Below are positions 1 to 9,340 of a stretch of DNA of 64,000 bases, piece by piece (position 1 is the stretch's first letter; every line of letters starts with the position of its first letter). The notes below the pieces were generated by a model that ran no database searches, was not told the origin of the DNA, and worked only from the letters and a program-made list of their open reading frames with translations. Origin of the DNA: VFKI01 sp964647825 (GTDB taxonomy: Bacteria; Pseudomonadota; Gammaproteobacteria; DSM-16500). Location of the stretch: assembly GCA_964647825.1 (NCBI GenBank), contig CAZYJL010000007.1:43268-107267 (forward strand). Direction: 5' to 3'. The translations under genes and the position numbers were made by a program.

Positions 1-1
1 T

Positions 2-376
2 CTTCGTTGGAATGGCAGCACTTGGAGCACTTTTACCTCTCCGACTAGCACACAATTAAATAGTGTTTCGATGTTAGATCTAAACAATGATGGCTTAGCG
101 GATGTTGGTTGGGCCGTCGGCAATAATGGTGTCGCGATTACTTATAATGGGAGTAGTTGGTCATCTGCGAATATTGCAGGGGGCGCCAATTATTTTGGTG
201 TTGTCACCATCAATGCCTCCGAAGCATTTGCGGTGGGTGCAGGCGGTGCTATCCGCCACTGGGATGGTACTGCATGGACAACAACCGCTTCTGGTCTCAG
301 TGTGCAGCTGAATATGCTTGCTTATATTGGCCCCCTATCTCAGCCTTGGTCTGGTTGGCAGCAGATCTTTTCATAA
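2..376 (+). CDS. C-terminal part of a beta-propeller-like repeat protein (partial)
   Basis: The frame is open from the left edge, so only the last 124 residues are visible. They contain short repeats of the form W-N-G-S-x-W-S and G-N-N-G-V-A-I-T-Y-N-G, about 45 residues apart, as in BNR/Kelch-like propeller blades. A D-L-N-N-D-G-L-A-D stretch resembles the calcium-binding loops of FG-GAP/VCBS repeats. Residues are mostly small and polar (Gly, Ser, Thr, Asn), typical of a secreted or surface protein. The family cannot be named without the missing N-terminus. Confidence 0.6.
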   Translation, partial: LRWNGSTWSTFTSPTSTQLNSVSMLDLNNDGLADVGWAVGNNGVAITYNGSSWSSANIAGGANYFGVVTINASEAFAVGAGGAIRHWDGTAWTTTASGLSVQLNMLAYIGPLSQPWSGWQQIFS

Positions 377-398
377 CTACCTAAACTAATGGTATAAT
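370..398 (+). promoter_or_regulatory. Possible sigma70 promoter of lemA-htpX-hemH
   Basis: A perfect TATAAT lies at 393-398, with a weak -35 candidate (TTCATA, 370-375) at 17-bp spacing. It sits just after the upstream stop codon and about 50 bases before the lemA start. The -35 is poor, so only the -10 is convincing. Confidence 0.4.
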
Positions 399-446
399 GG
401 GGACATAAGCGCTATCTGATATTTTTCTACTTCGGAGTTTTTTGCC

Positions 447-1025
447 ATGAGCATATTTTGGATCATTTTAATTGTTCTGGTTATTATTGGTGGAAGCGTT
501 GTCTTTATTTATAATCAAATGATTAGCCTCATTGAAACCGTACGTAATAATCAAAAACAAATTGATATTCAATTAGATCGCCGTTTTAAAGTATTTGAAT
601 CATTAATCAATGTCGTTAAAAAATATATGGACTATGAGCAGACAACGCTTAAAGACGTTGTTGCTTTACGTAATCAAGCACAGCAGGCAAAATCCGCTGG
701 CGATGAAAAAACCCGTATTGCTGCAGAAAATCAGATCTCAACAATTGCCGCAGGCTTAAATATTGTTTTTGAACAATACCCTGATTTAAAAGCCAACCAA
801 AATTGCTTACAACTACAAGAAGAAATTGTGAGCACAGAAAACCGGTTAGCTTATGCAAAACAATCCTATAATGACAGCATTGAGAATTACACAGCGACTC
901 GAGATTCGTTTTTTACTTCCATGGTTGTCAGTGTATTTCGGCAAAAATTATATTTCGATTTTCCTTACTGGCAACTTAGTGAAGCAAGAATAGCAGAACA
1001 AGAAAACTATACTGTTAAATTATAA
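447..1025 (+). CDS. lemA: LemA family protein
   Basis: The 192-residue protein has one N-terminal membrane segment (about residues 4-24) followed by a long helical domain with the family pattern: N-x-I-x-L-D-R-R-F-x-V-F-E-S-L-I-N-V-V-K-K-Y near residues 40-62 and a tyrosine-rich end, A-K-Q-S-Y-N-D-S-I-E-N-Y. LemA proteins are inner-membrane anchored with the helical bundle outside; their biochemical role is not settled. A GGAG ribosome-binding site lies 9 bases before the ATG. It is directly followed by an M48 protease gene, a pairing seen in many bacteria, which suggests a shared role in membrane protein quality control. Confidence 0.9.
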   Translation: MSIFWIILIVLVIIGGSVVFIYNQMISLIETVRNNQKQIDIQLDRRFKVFESLINVVKKYMDYEQTTLKDVVALRNQAQQAKSAGDEKTRIAAENQISTIAAGLNIVFEQYPDLKANQNCLQLQEEIVSTENRLAYAKQSYNDSIENYTATRDSFFTSMVVSVFRQKLYFDFPYWQLSEARIAEQENYTVKL

Positions 1026-1055
1026 AATAATTAAAATAACCAGCAACTAATAAAC

Positions 1056-2108
1056 ATGATAAAAAATCTTAATCAATTCTCACAGACTGCCGCTGATTGG
1101 CGGCAAAGTCTGCGTCGAAATCGACGAAAAACATACTTTGTTATTGGTGTATTCTTTCTTGTTTATATCGCACTGGGTTTATTAGTGGATGTTTCGTTAA
1201 TTTCAGCACATTACCCGCGGGCCAGTACTTCACAAATTTTAGATGCACTTATCACGTTGACAATTTTCCCTATTGCCACACTCATCATGTTAATTATCGC
1301 AGCAATTTCACTGTTAGTGACACTTGCTTTTCATGATCAACTCATGTTGATGGGCACAGAGTATTTTGAAGTTACACCGACCACGGCACGCAATGCCGCA
1401 GAAAAACAGCTATATAACATCATAGAAGAAATGAAAATTGCAGCAGGTATGTCTTATATGCCTCGTGTTTATTTAATTGACGCAGACTATATGAATGCTT
1501 TTGCCAGTGGTTTCAGTGAGAAATCAGCGATGGTCGCAATCACCCGTGGATTAATGGAGAAATTAAACCGCGCTGAATTACAAGCTGTCATGGCGCACGA
1601 ACTGAGCCATATTCGCCATGGTGATATTCGTTTAACGTTAATGGCTTCTGTGTTAGCCAATCTCATGGTGATGATTTTAGATATTCTGTTTTACCAAGCC
1701 ATTTTTGCGAACCGTCGTGATAGCGATCGTGAAAGCAACCATAATGCTATCTTTTTAATTATAATGTTGCTGCGTTATTTATTACCGGTCATCAATATTA
1801 TTTTATTACTTTATCTAAGTCGTACACGGGAATACATGGCGGATGCAGGTTCAGTTGAACTCGTACGTGATAATCAACCATTAGCCTCAGCGCTTTTAAA
1901 AATCCAACAAGACCATGAAGCAAAACAAGCGGAGTATGCTGCAGAGTATCAACACACACCACATGAAAATGTAAGACGTGAAGCGTATATCTTTGATCCA
2001 GCACAAGCTGGCATTAGTGGCACACGCTCTTTTGCAGATGTATTTTCAACACATCCAGCTATTAAAGATCGTTTAGCTGCGATTGGTTTTAAACAACGTA
2101 AATCATAA
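1056..2108 (+). CDS. htpX: HtpX-like M48 family membrane zinc metalloprotease
   Basis: The 350-residue protein carries the zinc protease motif H-E-L-S-H at residues 181-185 and a downstream third-ligand region, S-R-T-R-E-Y-M-A-D-A. Two hydrophobic segments lie at about residues 27-50 and 65-92, and two more around 190-215 and 225-260, matching the HtpX layout of a cytoplasmic protease domain anchored in the inner membrane. The family cleaves damaged membrane proteins. It lies 30 bases after lemA and 6 bases before hemH, so the three genes are probably co-transcribed. It is longer than E. coli HtpX (293 residues) because of the N-terminal extension. Confidence 0.9.
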   Translation: MIKNLNQFSQTAADWRQSLRRNRRKTYFVIGVFFLVYIALGLLVDVSLISAHYPRASTSQILDALITLTIFPIATLIMLIIAAISLLVTLAFHDQLMLMGTEYFEVTPTTARNAAEKQLYNIIEEMKIAAGMSYMPRVYLIDADYMNAFASGFSEKSAMVAITRGLMEKLNRAELQAVMAHELSHIRHGDIRLTLMASVLANLMVMILDILFYQAIFANRRDSDRESNHNAIFLIIMLLRYLLPVINIILLLYLSRTREYMADAGSVELVRDNQPLASALLKIQQDHEAKQAEYAAEYQHTPHENVRREAYIFDPAQAGISGTRSFADVFSTHPAIKDRLAAIGFKQRKS

Positions 2109-2114
2109 AAGATA

Positions 2115-3095
2115 ATGATGATGATTAGAAAAACAAATAAAAAAATCGGGGTCCTGCTTACAAACATTGGCACACCTTCAGCGCCGACTGTTTCAGCTGT
2201 CAGAACCTATTTACGAGAATTTCTTTCTGATCAACGCGTCGTTGAATTACCGCGATTGATTTGGTACCCCATTCTATATGGCATTATTTTACCTCTTCGC
2301 GCTTTTCAATCTGCTAAATTATATAAAAACATTTGGCAACCAGACGGCTCACCATTATTGGTCAATTCACAAAAAATTGCCGATGCATTAGAAGCAAAAA
2401 CAGGTATGCCCGTTGTACTCGGCATGCATTATGGCCAACCTTCGATGCAAAAAGCATTAGAAAAATTACGTGCAGAAAAAGTAGAACGCATAATTGTTTT
2501 ACCACTTTACCCACAAAATTCTGCGACAACCACAGCATCCAGTTTTGATTGTCTTGCAAAGGTCTTTAAGACATGGCGCGCGTTACCTGATATACAATTT
2601 ATAGCAGATTACGCTGATCATCCAGCGTATATTGAGTCACTTTGCGAATCAATTTGTCAAACATGGCAAACGCATGGTAAAAAGTTTTTATTATTTTCTT
2701 TTCATGGTATCCCCAGAAAATACATTAATAAAGGTGATCCTTACGAAGCGCGCTGTTATCAAACTGTTACTTTGATCAAAGAAAAACTGGGGTTAAGTGA
2801 TAGTGATTACTGCATCAGTTTTCAGTCACGCCTCGGACGTACTGAATGGCTAAAACCTTACACTGATGAAGTATTAGAAGAATTACCTAAAAAAAACATC
2901 AAAGCTATCCAAGTGATTTGCCCTGGTTTTGCAGCAGACTGTCTAGAAACACTGGAAGAAATTGCATTACGTGGTGAAGAACAATTTAAAGAAGGTGGCG
3001 GCGAAGATTTTCATTATATTCCTGCGTTAAATGCTACAGCTGCGCATATTACTGCATTGGAAGCCATTTTAAAATGTCATCTATCTTCGAAATAA
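2115..3095 (+). CDS. hemH: Ferrochelatase (protoheme ferro-lyase)
   Basis: The enzyme inserts Fe2+ into protoporphyrin IX, the last step of heme synthesis. Residues 10-25 give the family N-terminus (I-G-V-L-L-T-N-I-G-T-P). The catalytic histidine is H197 in L-F-S-F-H-G-I-P, and the acidic partner lies in the C-terminal V-I-C-P-G-F-A-A-D-C-L-E-T-L-E-E block. Length (326) is normal. Three ATGs occur in tandem at 2115, 2118 and 2121, so the exact start is uncertain by two residues. No sign of a C-terminal iron-sulfur cluster cysteine motif. Confidence 0.95.
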   Translation: MMMIRKTNKKIGVLLTNIGTPSAPTVSAVRTYLREFLSDQRVVELPRLIWYPILYGIILPLRAFQSAKLYKNIWQPDGSPLLVNSQKIADALEAKTGMPVVLGMHYGQPSMQKALEKLRAEKVERIIVLPLYPQNSATTTASSFDCLAKVFKTWRALPDIQFIADYADHPAYIESLCESICQTWQTHGKKFLLFSFHGIPRKYINKGDPYEARCYQTVTLIKEKLGLSDSDYCISFQSRLGRTEWLKPYTDEVLEELPKKNIKAIQVICPGFAADCLETLEEIALRGEEQFKEGGGEDFHYIPALNATAAHITALEAILKCHLSSK

Positions 3096-3218
3096 TTTAA
3101 TAAGTTTTTTCTTTATCAAATAAGGGTAAATAGTTATCTAACTCAATTATTTTATCACTAAAATTTCTAAAAAATCTTTTTTACCCAAGCAAACTACAAG
3201 ATCAATCTCTTTCTCAAA

Positions 3219-5357
3219 TCAATTAATTTTTTTAGATGAGATTGTAGAAATTGGATCAAGATTCAGATCCAATTCAAAATGTTTCACTTTTCCTGATCCT
3301 TTTCCTTTTTTAATTAATATTGCATCAGAAACAAAAAAACAATAATTTTCTTTTCTAAGAATCTTTTCAAGATGTTGATTGCAACTCAAAATTTTCTCTT
3401 TAGGGAGCATACGCACCAATGGACGTTGCTCTTTTAGACTTGGAATAGATGTTTTTATTTTAAACAGATAACCATCTAGTTTTTCTGTTTTTTCTGTGTC
3501 CTTTATTGACTTAAATCCCAGTCCTTCATCTTTAATACGCGCAGATTGAGCAAACAATAATATTTCTGATGCTTCTGGTATTGAAGAGGAAACCAAAAGA
3601 AAAGAAGGTTTGCCAAAAAATTCACTATCAATTTTTTTAAAAGTATACGATTTACCAAGTGCATCAAAAATTTCCAATGAATCAGGTGCATCAGTTGTTT
3701 TAAATAGCGTATCCGATTTTTTTAGTGTAAAAATTGTTGAGCTTGATCTTTTCACTTTTTTGAGAAGCAGGACATCATCTTTACTTTCACTTTCTTCTAG
3801 TAAAGTAGATCCTTTAGATTTTTCACTCTCTGTAGAAGATGAAATTTTTTCTTCTTCGAATAATGTAGGACGATAAGCTACATCAACGCTCTTTTTTATT
3901 ATATCTTTATCAAACTTATCCTCATTCAAAAATAAAATTTTCAAATCAGGTAGCTCTTTAAGCTTTTTCCTAAAATCATATAAGCCTTTTTTTAGCACTG
4001 TCACAGGGAGTATTTCTGTATCAATTTTTTCAGGAAAAAGAAATTTTATTTCATTTTCCTCCCCTGCTTTTTCTATCTCAACCACGGAAAATCCTGCATT
4101 AACAAAAGGCCTTGCATGTTTTCCATATAGAAAAACGGCTTCAAAAGCGGAACGTAATCTCCCTAATTTTATTAATTTTATTTCATCTGCTTCATCAGCC
4201 TGAAGAATAGAGTTATAGCACTCATTAAAAACCAGATCGATCTCTTTGAGATAAAATCTTGCATGTAATTGATTAATCCAAAAGGAAATTATTTTATCTG
4301 TCTCATTTTCCAATTTGAACAACACTGAATCTGAACTACTTACAGGTGAATAACTTAACTCGTTAAAGACAATAATTTTTGAATTATCATATAATTCTTT
4401 TATTTCTCTATGAATAAATTCTATCACATGGTAATCAATCTGCTTGAAAAACTGGGACAAATTCTCTTCTAATTTAGAAACTATAATAAAAATTTTTTCT
4501 GTAAATTCACTAATAATTTTTTCTAGCAACGCAATATTTGCTTTACTTAATTCGGTTCGGGATTGTAGTGCGGCATCGATTTTATCTTTTGGCAAAATTA
4601 AATCAAAATAATACGATGGTTTTTCATATAAATCATGCTGATGCTTGATTTCTTGTGTTGCAATAATAACAATCTTTAAAAGATTATAAAGAAGAAAACT
4701 ACTTAGAAAAACAGACGTCTTAGCCGCATATTGATTAATTTTTTCAAAATAATATTTCAGAAATCTGTCCGAGTCATCTGATTTTTTTTTCAATTCATTT
4801 TCAATTTGTTTTAACCAAATAAAAAGCGCAGAGTGATACATTCGATTTATAAGAGAAGGAGCATGAGAAGACAAATCTTTAGCAGATAAAATACCTATAG
4901 CCATTTTGAGTGCTTTCAATCGATCACTTTCTTTTAAAGAGTCGAATAGTAATAGCGTTTTTTTTGTAGGCCAATGATATAAAATCCACCTAAAAGGTGC
5001 TTTTAATCCCTTGCGAGAAAATAGATCTCCTCCTTGCTCTATCATTCTATTTACAAAAGAAACAGGCAGATACTGTTTTTCTGAATGTTGTTCTAACTTT
5101 TTGGTGTACGTTTTTAAAACCGCTATTTCCATTAATGTTCTTTTCTTACCGAGCACTACTTCATTGAAATTTACTTTCCATTTTTCACAGTCATCAAAAT
5201 AATCATCTATCACATCCGTCGATGCTTTTTCCTCTGTCAATGCTTGACTGACTTTTTCTAAGCCATGCAAAATAAGCAACTGCTTTTCTGAAATCTGATT
5301 TTTTTTTTCTTCTGGCGCAGTTAACTTTTTATCTTCCTCTAACGGGCACATAGCCAT
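3219..5357 (-). CDS. Large unknown protein, charged and helical, possible effector
   Basis: I do not recognise this 712-residue protein. It is lysine- and glutamate-rich with long predicted helices over about residues 1-420, then a Ser/Glu/Lys-rich linker near 500-560 (repeated S-S-S-T and E-S-E-S-K-D-D patterns) and a compact C-terminal region from about 565. There is no signal peptide or clear membrane segment. A short stretch near residue 107 (M-I-E-Q-G-G-D-L-F-S) resembles an ankyrin turn, but a single copy is weak evidence. A second ATG at 5351 is better spaced from the GAGGGG ribosome-binding site. The size, composition and lone position resemble secreted effectors of Legionellales; that role is inference. 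Confidence 0.7.
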   Translation of the reverse strand: MAMCPLEEDKKLTAPEEKKNQISEKQLLILHGLEKVSQALTEEKASTDVIDDYFDDCEKWKVNFNEVVLGKKRTLMEIAVLKTYTKKLEQHSEKQYLPVSFVNRMIEQGGDLFSRKGLKAPFRWILYHWPTKKTLLLFDSLKESDRLKALKMAIGILSAKDLSSHAPSLINRMYHSALFIWLKQIENELKKKSDDSDRFLKYYFEKINQYAAKTSVFLSSFLLYNLLKIVIIATQEIKHQHDLYEKPSYYFDLILPKDKIDAALQSRTELSKANIALLEKIISEFTEKIFIIVSKLEENLSQFFKQIDYHVIEFIHREIKELYDNSKIIVFNELSYSPVSSSDSVLFKLENETDKIISFWINQLHARFYLKEIDLVFNECYNSILQADEADEIKLIKLGRLRSAFEAVFLYGKHARPFVNAGFSVVEIEKAGEENEIKFLFPEKIDTEILPVTVLKKGLYDFRKKLKELPDLKILFLNEDKFDKDIIKKSVDVAYRPTLFEEEKISSSTESEKSKGSTLLEESESKDDVLLLKKVKRSSSTIFTLKKSDTLFKTTDAPDSLEIFDALGKSYTFKKIDSEFFGKPSFLLVSSSIPEASEILLFAQSARIKDEGLGFKSIKDTEKTEKLDGYLFKIKTSIPSLKEQRPLVRMLPKEKILSCNQHLEKILRKENYCFFVSDAILIKKGKGSGKVKHFELDLNLDPISTISSKKIN

Positions 5358-5484
5358 CCCCTCGTTGAAGTTTTTTTCATATTTTTTATTATAGTATTTT
5401 TTTTATTTAGCGTGTAATTTTACATTGTAACTTATTGTAAATAATCGTATATTTATTTTACAGTTTGGCATCAGGGACGATTCC

Positions 5485-6069
5485 ATGCTACGACAATTTT
5501 GCTCTATTATTAAACATCTCAACGCATTTTTTCTTATTTTTTTCACTTTTTTGACCAGCGCTACCCTAACGAACTCTACTTATGCACAACCACTCTGGAT
5601 GGGTATGACGGCCTCTATCCCACTGATTGACAAAGATCCACCGAACCTACATGGTTATCGTGGCTCTTTTTGGTTTCAGCCACACTACTTAGTTTGGCCG
5701 CATGCGCGCATTTATTTTGATGCAGGTTACAGTCATTTATGGGTTACACAAACGCCTATTTATCAAACAATTAGTATTTATTACATTTCACCGCTTGTGC
5801 GGTTTGATTTCCGCCGCGGCGAGCTCATTTCTCCTTTTATACGCTTAGGAATTGGTTTGGCTGCATTATCAAAAACACACTTTGCTGATCAAAAATTAGG
5901 CATCCATTTTGCATTTCAAGATGAAGTGGGTGCAGGACTCTCTTTCGGTCGCCAACAAAATGTCTCCGTGATGCTCTCAGCACTACATTACTCAAACGGC
6001 TCGATGTCTGCTTATAATGCCGGTATTACTATTCCCTTAGTCTTAACACTTGAATATCGGTTTGTTTAG
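5485..6069 (+). CDS. PagL-like lipid A 3-O-deacylase (acyloxyacyl hydrolase family)
   Basis: The 194-residue protein has a signal peptide (about residues 1-34, ending near T-Y-A-Q) and alternating aromatic beta-strands of a small outer-membrane barrel ending in Y-R-F-V. The C-terminal H-Y-S-N motif matches the catalytic His-x-Ser-Asn of PagL, which removes the 3-linked acyl chain from lipid A. In Pseudomonas PagL the acidic residue of the triad lies 12 residues after the serine; here the position holds Thr and the nearest Glu is 20 residues after it, so catalysis needs checking. It lies just upstream of the cell-wall cluster but is probably a separate unit. Confidence 0.75.
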   Translation: MLRQFCSIIKHLNAFFLIFFTFLTSATLTNSTYAQPLWMGMTASIPLIDKDPPNLHGYRGSFWFQPHYLVWPHARIYFDAGYSHLWVTQTPIYQTISIYYISPLVRFDFRRGELISPFIRLGIGLAALSKTHFADQKLGIHFAFQDEVGAGLSFGRQQNVSVMLSALHYSNGSMSAYNAGITIPLVLTLEYRFV

Positions 6070-6133
6070 CAGGCGCGCTACGGGTAGAATCCCAAAACCT
6101 TTCTTGTTTTTTTGTTGCTAAGGCATTTTCTGC

Positions 6134-7951
6134 ATGCGGCGTAAGATTGCCATTAAAAACCATACAGAAGAAATCCGGCTGATTAATCGACGCCTGATTG
6201 CCGTTTGTGTATTAATGGGCTTACTCATTTTTTTACTTATCCTGCGCCTCGCCTTTTTGCAAATCGTGCGACATGATGTTTTCATTACACTTTCAAATAA
6301 AAATTGGCTAGATTTAATGCCAGTTGAGCCGACACGTGGCTTAATTTACGATCGTAATGGGATTTTAATAGCTGAAAATGTGCCAGTGTTTAGCTTAGAT
6401 GTGATTCCTGATAAGGTTACTAATTTGCCGCAAACGCTACATGATCTTGGCAAAATTATTGAATTAACTGATACAGACCGAGCACAGTTTAAGAAACAAT
6501 TACGCCAACACCGGCGATTTGATGAAGTGACCCTTAAGTTACGCTTATCAGAAGCGGAAGTTGCCCAGTTTGCAGAAAACCAATATCAATTTCCCGGTGT
6601 CTTTATTCATGCACGCTTAATTCGCCACTACCCTTTTGGCAGCACGTTTTCCCATGTTTTAGGACATGTTGGCCGAATTAATGTCAAAGAATTACAGCAG
6701 ATTGACCCAATTGAATATAGCGCAACAACCTATATTGGCAAATCCGGTATTGAAAAATTTTATGAAACGCGACTACACGGCCATGTCGGGTATCAGCAAG
6801 CAGAAAATGATGCGAGTGGTGAAGTCATTCGCATCTTAAAACAAATACCACCCATACCGGGCGAGAATCTGCAGCTCACACTAGACAGTCGTTTACAACA
6901 AATAGCGGAAGCGGCTTTTGTTGGACACCGCGGTGCGCTTGTGGCGGTCGAACCTACAACAGGCGATATTTTGGCAATGGTCAGTTATCCTGGATTTGAG
7001 CCTGATAATTTTGTCACGGGTATGAGTAACGACGATTATCACGCTTTGCAAACGTCTATTGATCGGCCTTTATTTGATCGTGCATTGCGTGGACTGTACC
7101 CTCCTGGTTCAACTATCAAACCATTTATTGCCATTGAAGGGTTAGAATCAGGTGTCGTGACACCAGAGGAGACTATTTTTGATCCCGGTTGGTTCAAACT
7201 AGAAGGGAGTAATCATATTTTTCATGATTGGCAACATCGTGGTCATGGGACAGTGAATTTAACACGCGCCATTGTGACCTCTTGCGATACGTATTTTTTT
7301 AATTTGTCACAGCAATTAGGCATAGCACGAATTGATTCAATTTTAGCGCAATTTGGTTTTGGTGAAAAATCTGGCATTGACTTACCTGATGAACGCACAG
7401 GTATCGTTGCGTCACCTGCCTATAAACAACGCGTAAAACGAACAGCATGGTATCGTGGTGACACAGTCATTTCTTCGATTGGTCAAGGCTATATGCAATT
7501 TACACCGCTACAATTAGCCGCGGCGACAGCAACCCTTGCTATGCAAGGTGTGCGCCACACCCCGCATTTATTAAAAACACAAACAACATCAACGGAAGCT
7601 AGCCCTATTGTACTCACGCATAAAAACAGTTGGAAAGTCATTATCAATGCAATGGAAAAAGTCGTGACATCGCCAGAAGGAACAGGCAATTTACATTTTG
7701 GCAGACCAAATTATACCGTCGCAATTAAAACCGGCACGGCACAAGTACACTCTATTCATCGTCAAGGTATCAAAGCAATCACAGAAGATCAGAGCAAGCT
7801 GCCTGAACATTTACGTGATAATTCTTTGTTTATTGGTTTTGCGCCAGTGGAACACCCGCAAATTGCCATTGCAGTGATTGCAGAAAATGATACTGTTGCA
7901 GGACCTATCGCACGCACTGTGATTGACGCTTGGTTGAAAGGAAAACACTAA
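6134..7951 (+). CDS. mrdA: Penicillin-binding protein 2, peptidoglycan D,D-transpeptidase
   Basis: This is the elongation-specific class B PBP that crosslinks peptidoglycan with RodA and MreBCD. It has one N-terminal membrane segment (about 21-44), a dimerisation/pedestal region, and a transpeptidase domain with the nucleophile motif S-T-I-K at 326-329, S-C-D at 383-385 (the PBP2 form of SxN) and K-T-G near 534. Length 605 fits the family (E. coli 633). The stop is four bases before rodA, the usual arrangement. Confidence 0.96.
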   Translation: MRRKIAIKNHTEEIRLINRRLIAVCVLMGLLIFLLILRLAFLQIVRHDVFITLSNKNWLDLMPVEPTRGLIYDRNGILIAENVPVFSLDVIPDKVTNLPQTLHDLGKIIELTDTDRAQFKKQLRQHRRFDEVTLKLRLSEAEVAQFAENQYQFPGVFIHARLIRHYPFGSTFSHVLGHVGRINVKELQQIDPIEYSATTYIGKSGIEKFYETRLHGHVGYQQAENDASGEVIRILKQIPPIPGENLQLTLDSRLQQIAEAAFVGHRGALVAVEPTTGDILAMVSYPGFEPDNFVTGMSNDDYHALQTSIDRPLFDRALRGLYPPGSTIKPFIAIEGLESGVVTPEETIFDPGWFKLEGSNHIFHDWQHRGHGTVNLTRAIVTSCDTYFFNLSQQLGIARIDSILAQFGFGEKSGIDLPDERTGIVASPAYKQRVKRTAWYRGDTVISSIGQGYMQFTPLQLAAATATLAMQGVRHTPHLLKTQTTSTEASPIVLTHKNSWKVIINAMEKVVTSPEGTGNLHFGRPNYTVAIKTGTAQVHSIHRQGIKAITEDQSKLPEHLRDNSLFIGFAPVEHPQIAIAVIAENDTVAGPIARTVIDAWLKGKH

Positions 7952-7955
7952 TACG

Positions 7956-9089
7956 ATGCGTTCCTCTTTTACGACAAAACACGGCTCAGAAAAACACACA
8001 CGTTCCCGTACGCTTTGGCATTATATTCATATTGATGTGCCACTGTTATTTTTTCTTTTTATCTTAGCAGGATTAGGTTTATTCATTTTATACAGTGCAG
8101 GAGGTAAAGAAATCAACTTAGTCAGTCGACAAGCAGCGCATTTTGCGCTGGCATTTGGTGTCATGTTAATTTTTGCACAAATCCCGCCAGAAACTTATAA
8201 ACGTCATGCACCTTGGATCTATGCAGTGGGTGTCTTTTTATTATTTCTAGTATTAATTGCCGGTCATCGCGGCAAAGGCGCATCACGTTGGCTCACGCTT
8301 GGTCCGATGCATTTTCAACCATCTGAATTAATGAAATTAGCTATTCCCTTATTTTTGGCATGGTGTTGTCACCGGATTCATTTACCTTTATCTGGGCGTG
8401 CACTATGCATCGCCATTATTATTATTTTAATTCCTGCCTTTCTGACAGCCAAAGAACCTGATCTTGGTACGGCTATTTTACAAGCAGTAGCGGGTGGCAG
8501 CGTCTTACTTCTTGCAGGTATTAGCTGGGCACTACTAGCGACACTTGCAGGCGGTTTTTTATTAACAGCACCTATCATCTGGCATTTTTTACATGACTAC
8601 CAAAAGCAGCGCATTTTAACCTTCCTTAATCCAGAAAGAGATCCGTTAGGTGCGGGTTATCATATTATCCAATCAAAGATTGCTATTGGTTCAGGTGGGT
8701 TATTTGGTAAAGGATTTTTACAAGGCACGCAATCTCACCTGCATTTTTTACCCGAACATTCAACGGATTTTATTTTTGCAGTATGCAGTGAAGAAGCAGG
8801 CTTTGTCGGTTGCCTTATTTTAATCATTATTTTTATGTGTGTTGTCATTCGTGGATTACAAATTGCAACACACGCACAAGATACATTTTCACGCTTATTG
8901 GCTGGTAGTCTTGCGCTGACCTTTTTTATTTCTTTTTTTATTAATATGGGCATGGTCACGGGCATTTTGCCTGTTGTCGGATTACCCTTACCGCTGATAA
9001 GCTACGGGGGTTCTTCGATGATTACGATGATGGCAGGATTTGGTATTTTAATGTCTATTCAAACACATCGAAGATTATTAACCGCGTAA
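7956..9089 (+). CDS. rodA: RodA, SEDS-family peptidoglycan glycosyltransferase
   Basis: The 377-residue polytopic protein (about 10 membrane helices) polymerises lipid II for cell elongation. SEDS signatures are visible: G-A-S-R-W-L-T-L-G-P near 108-118, F-Q-P-S-E-L-M-K-L, K-E-P-D-L-G-T-A near 167 and the C-terminal G-I-L-P-V-V-G-L-P-L-P-L-I-S-Y-G-G-S-S. It follows mrdA directly and must act with it. A palindromic mobile repeat (9106-9268) starts 17 bases after its stop and separates it from mltB. Confidence 0.96.
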   Translation: MRSSFTTKHGSEKHTRSRTLWHYIHIDVPLLFFLFILAGLGLFILYSAGGKEINLVSRQAAHFALAFGVMLIFAQIPPETYKRHAPWIYAVGVFLLFLVLIAGHRGKGASRWLTLGPMHFQPSELMKLAIPLFLAWCCHRIHLPLSGRALCIAIIIILIPAFLTAKEPDLGTAILQAVAGGSVLLLAGISWALLATLAGGFLLTAPIIWHFLHDYQKQRILTFLNPERDPLGAGYHIIQSKIAIGSGGLFGKGFLQGTQSHLHFLPEHSTDFIFAVCSEEAGFVGCLILIIIFMCVVIRGLQIATHAQDTFSRLLAGSLALTFFISFFINMGMVTGILPVVGLPLPLISYGGSSMITMMAGFGILMSIQTHRRLLTA

Positions 9090-9105
9090 AGCCACGTAAT
9101 GAATC

Positions 9106-9268
9106 AGTAGGAGTATTTTTAACGACTTGACTGACCGCAATTGCCAAACAGCAAGCAGTATTTTACTAATAAAATACGCTTCATGTGATAAGAAAAGGCA
9201 TGGCGCGATCATTTTCAACAGCCGATAGGCAACTGATATGCAGTCAAGTCGTCAAAAATACTCCAACT
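9106..9268 (+). repeat. MITE-like palindromic element, copy A (163 bp)
   Basis: The ends form a 28-bp terminal inverted repeat (AGTAGGAGTATTTTTAACGA and following bases at 9106-9133 against 9241-9268) with two mismatches. The interior has no ORF. The same interior (GACCGCAATTGCCAAACAGC, GCTTCATGTGATA, CAACTGATATGCAGT) recurs at 21184-21343 (inverted), 53481-53647, and partly at 38958-39055. Size, inverted ends and lack of coding capacity fit a non-autonomous mobile element. It separates rodA from mltB. Confidence 0.8.
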
Positions 9269-9340
9269 GTTCTATTACAACGCTGCAACCTATGAAATTA
9301 AGGCATCGCGATAAAGAAAAATTTACCAAAAGGATTTGCT

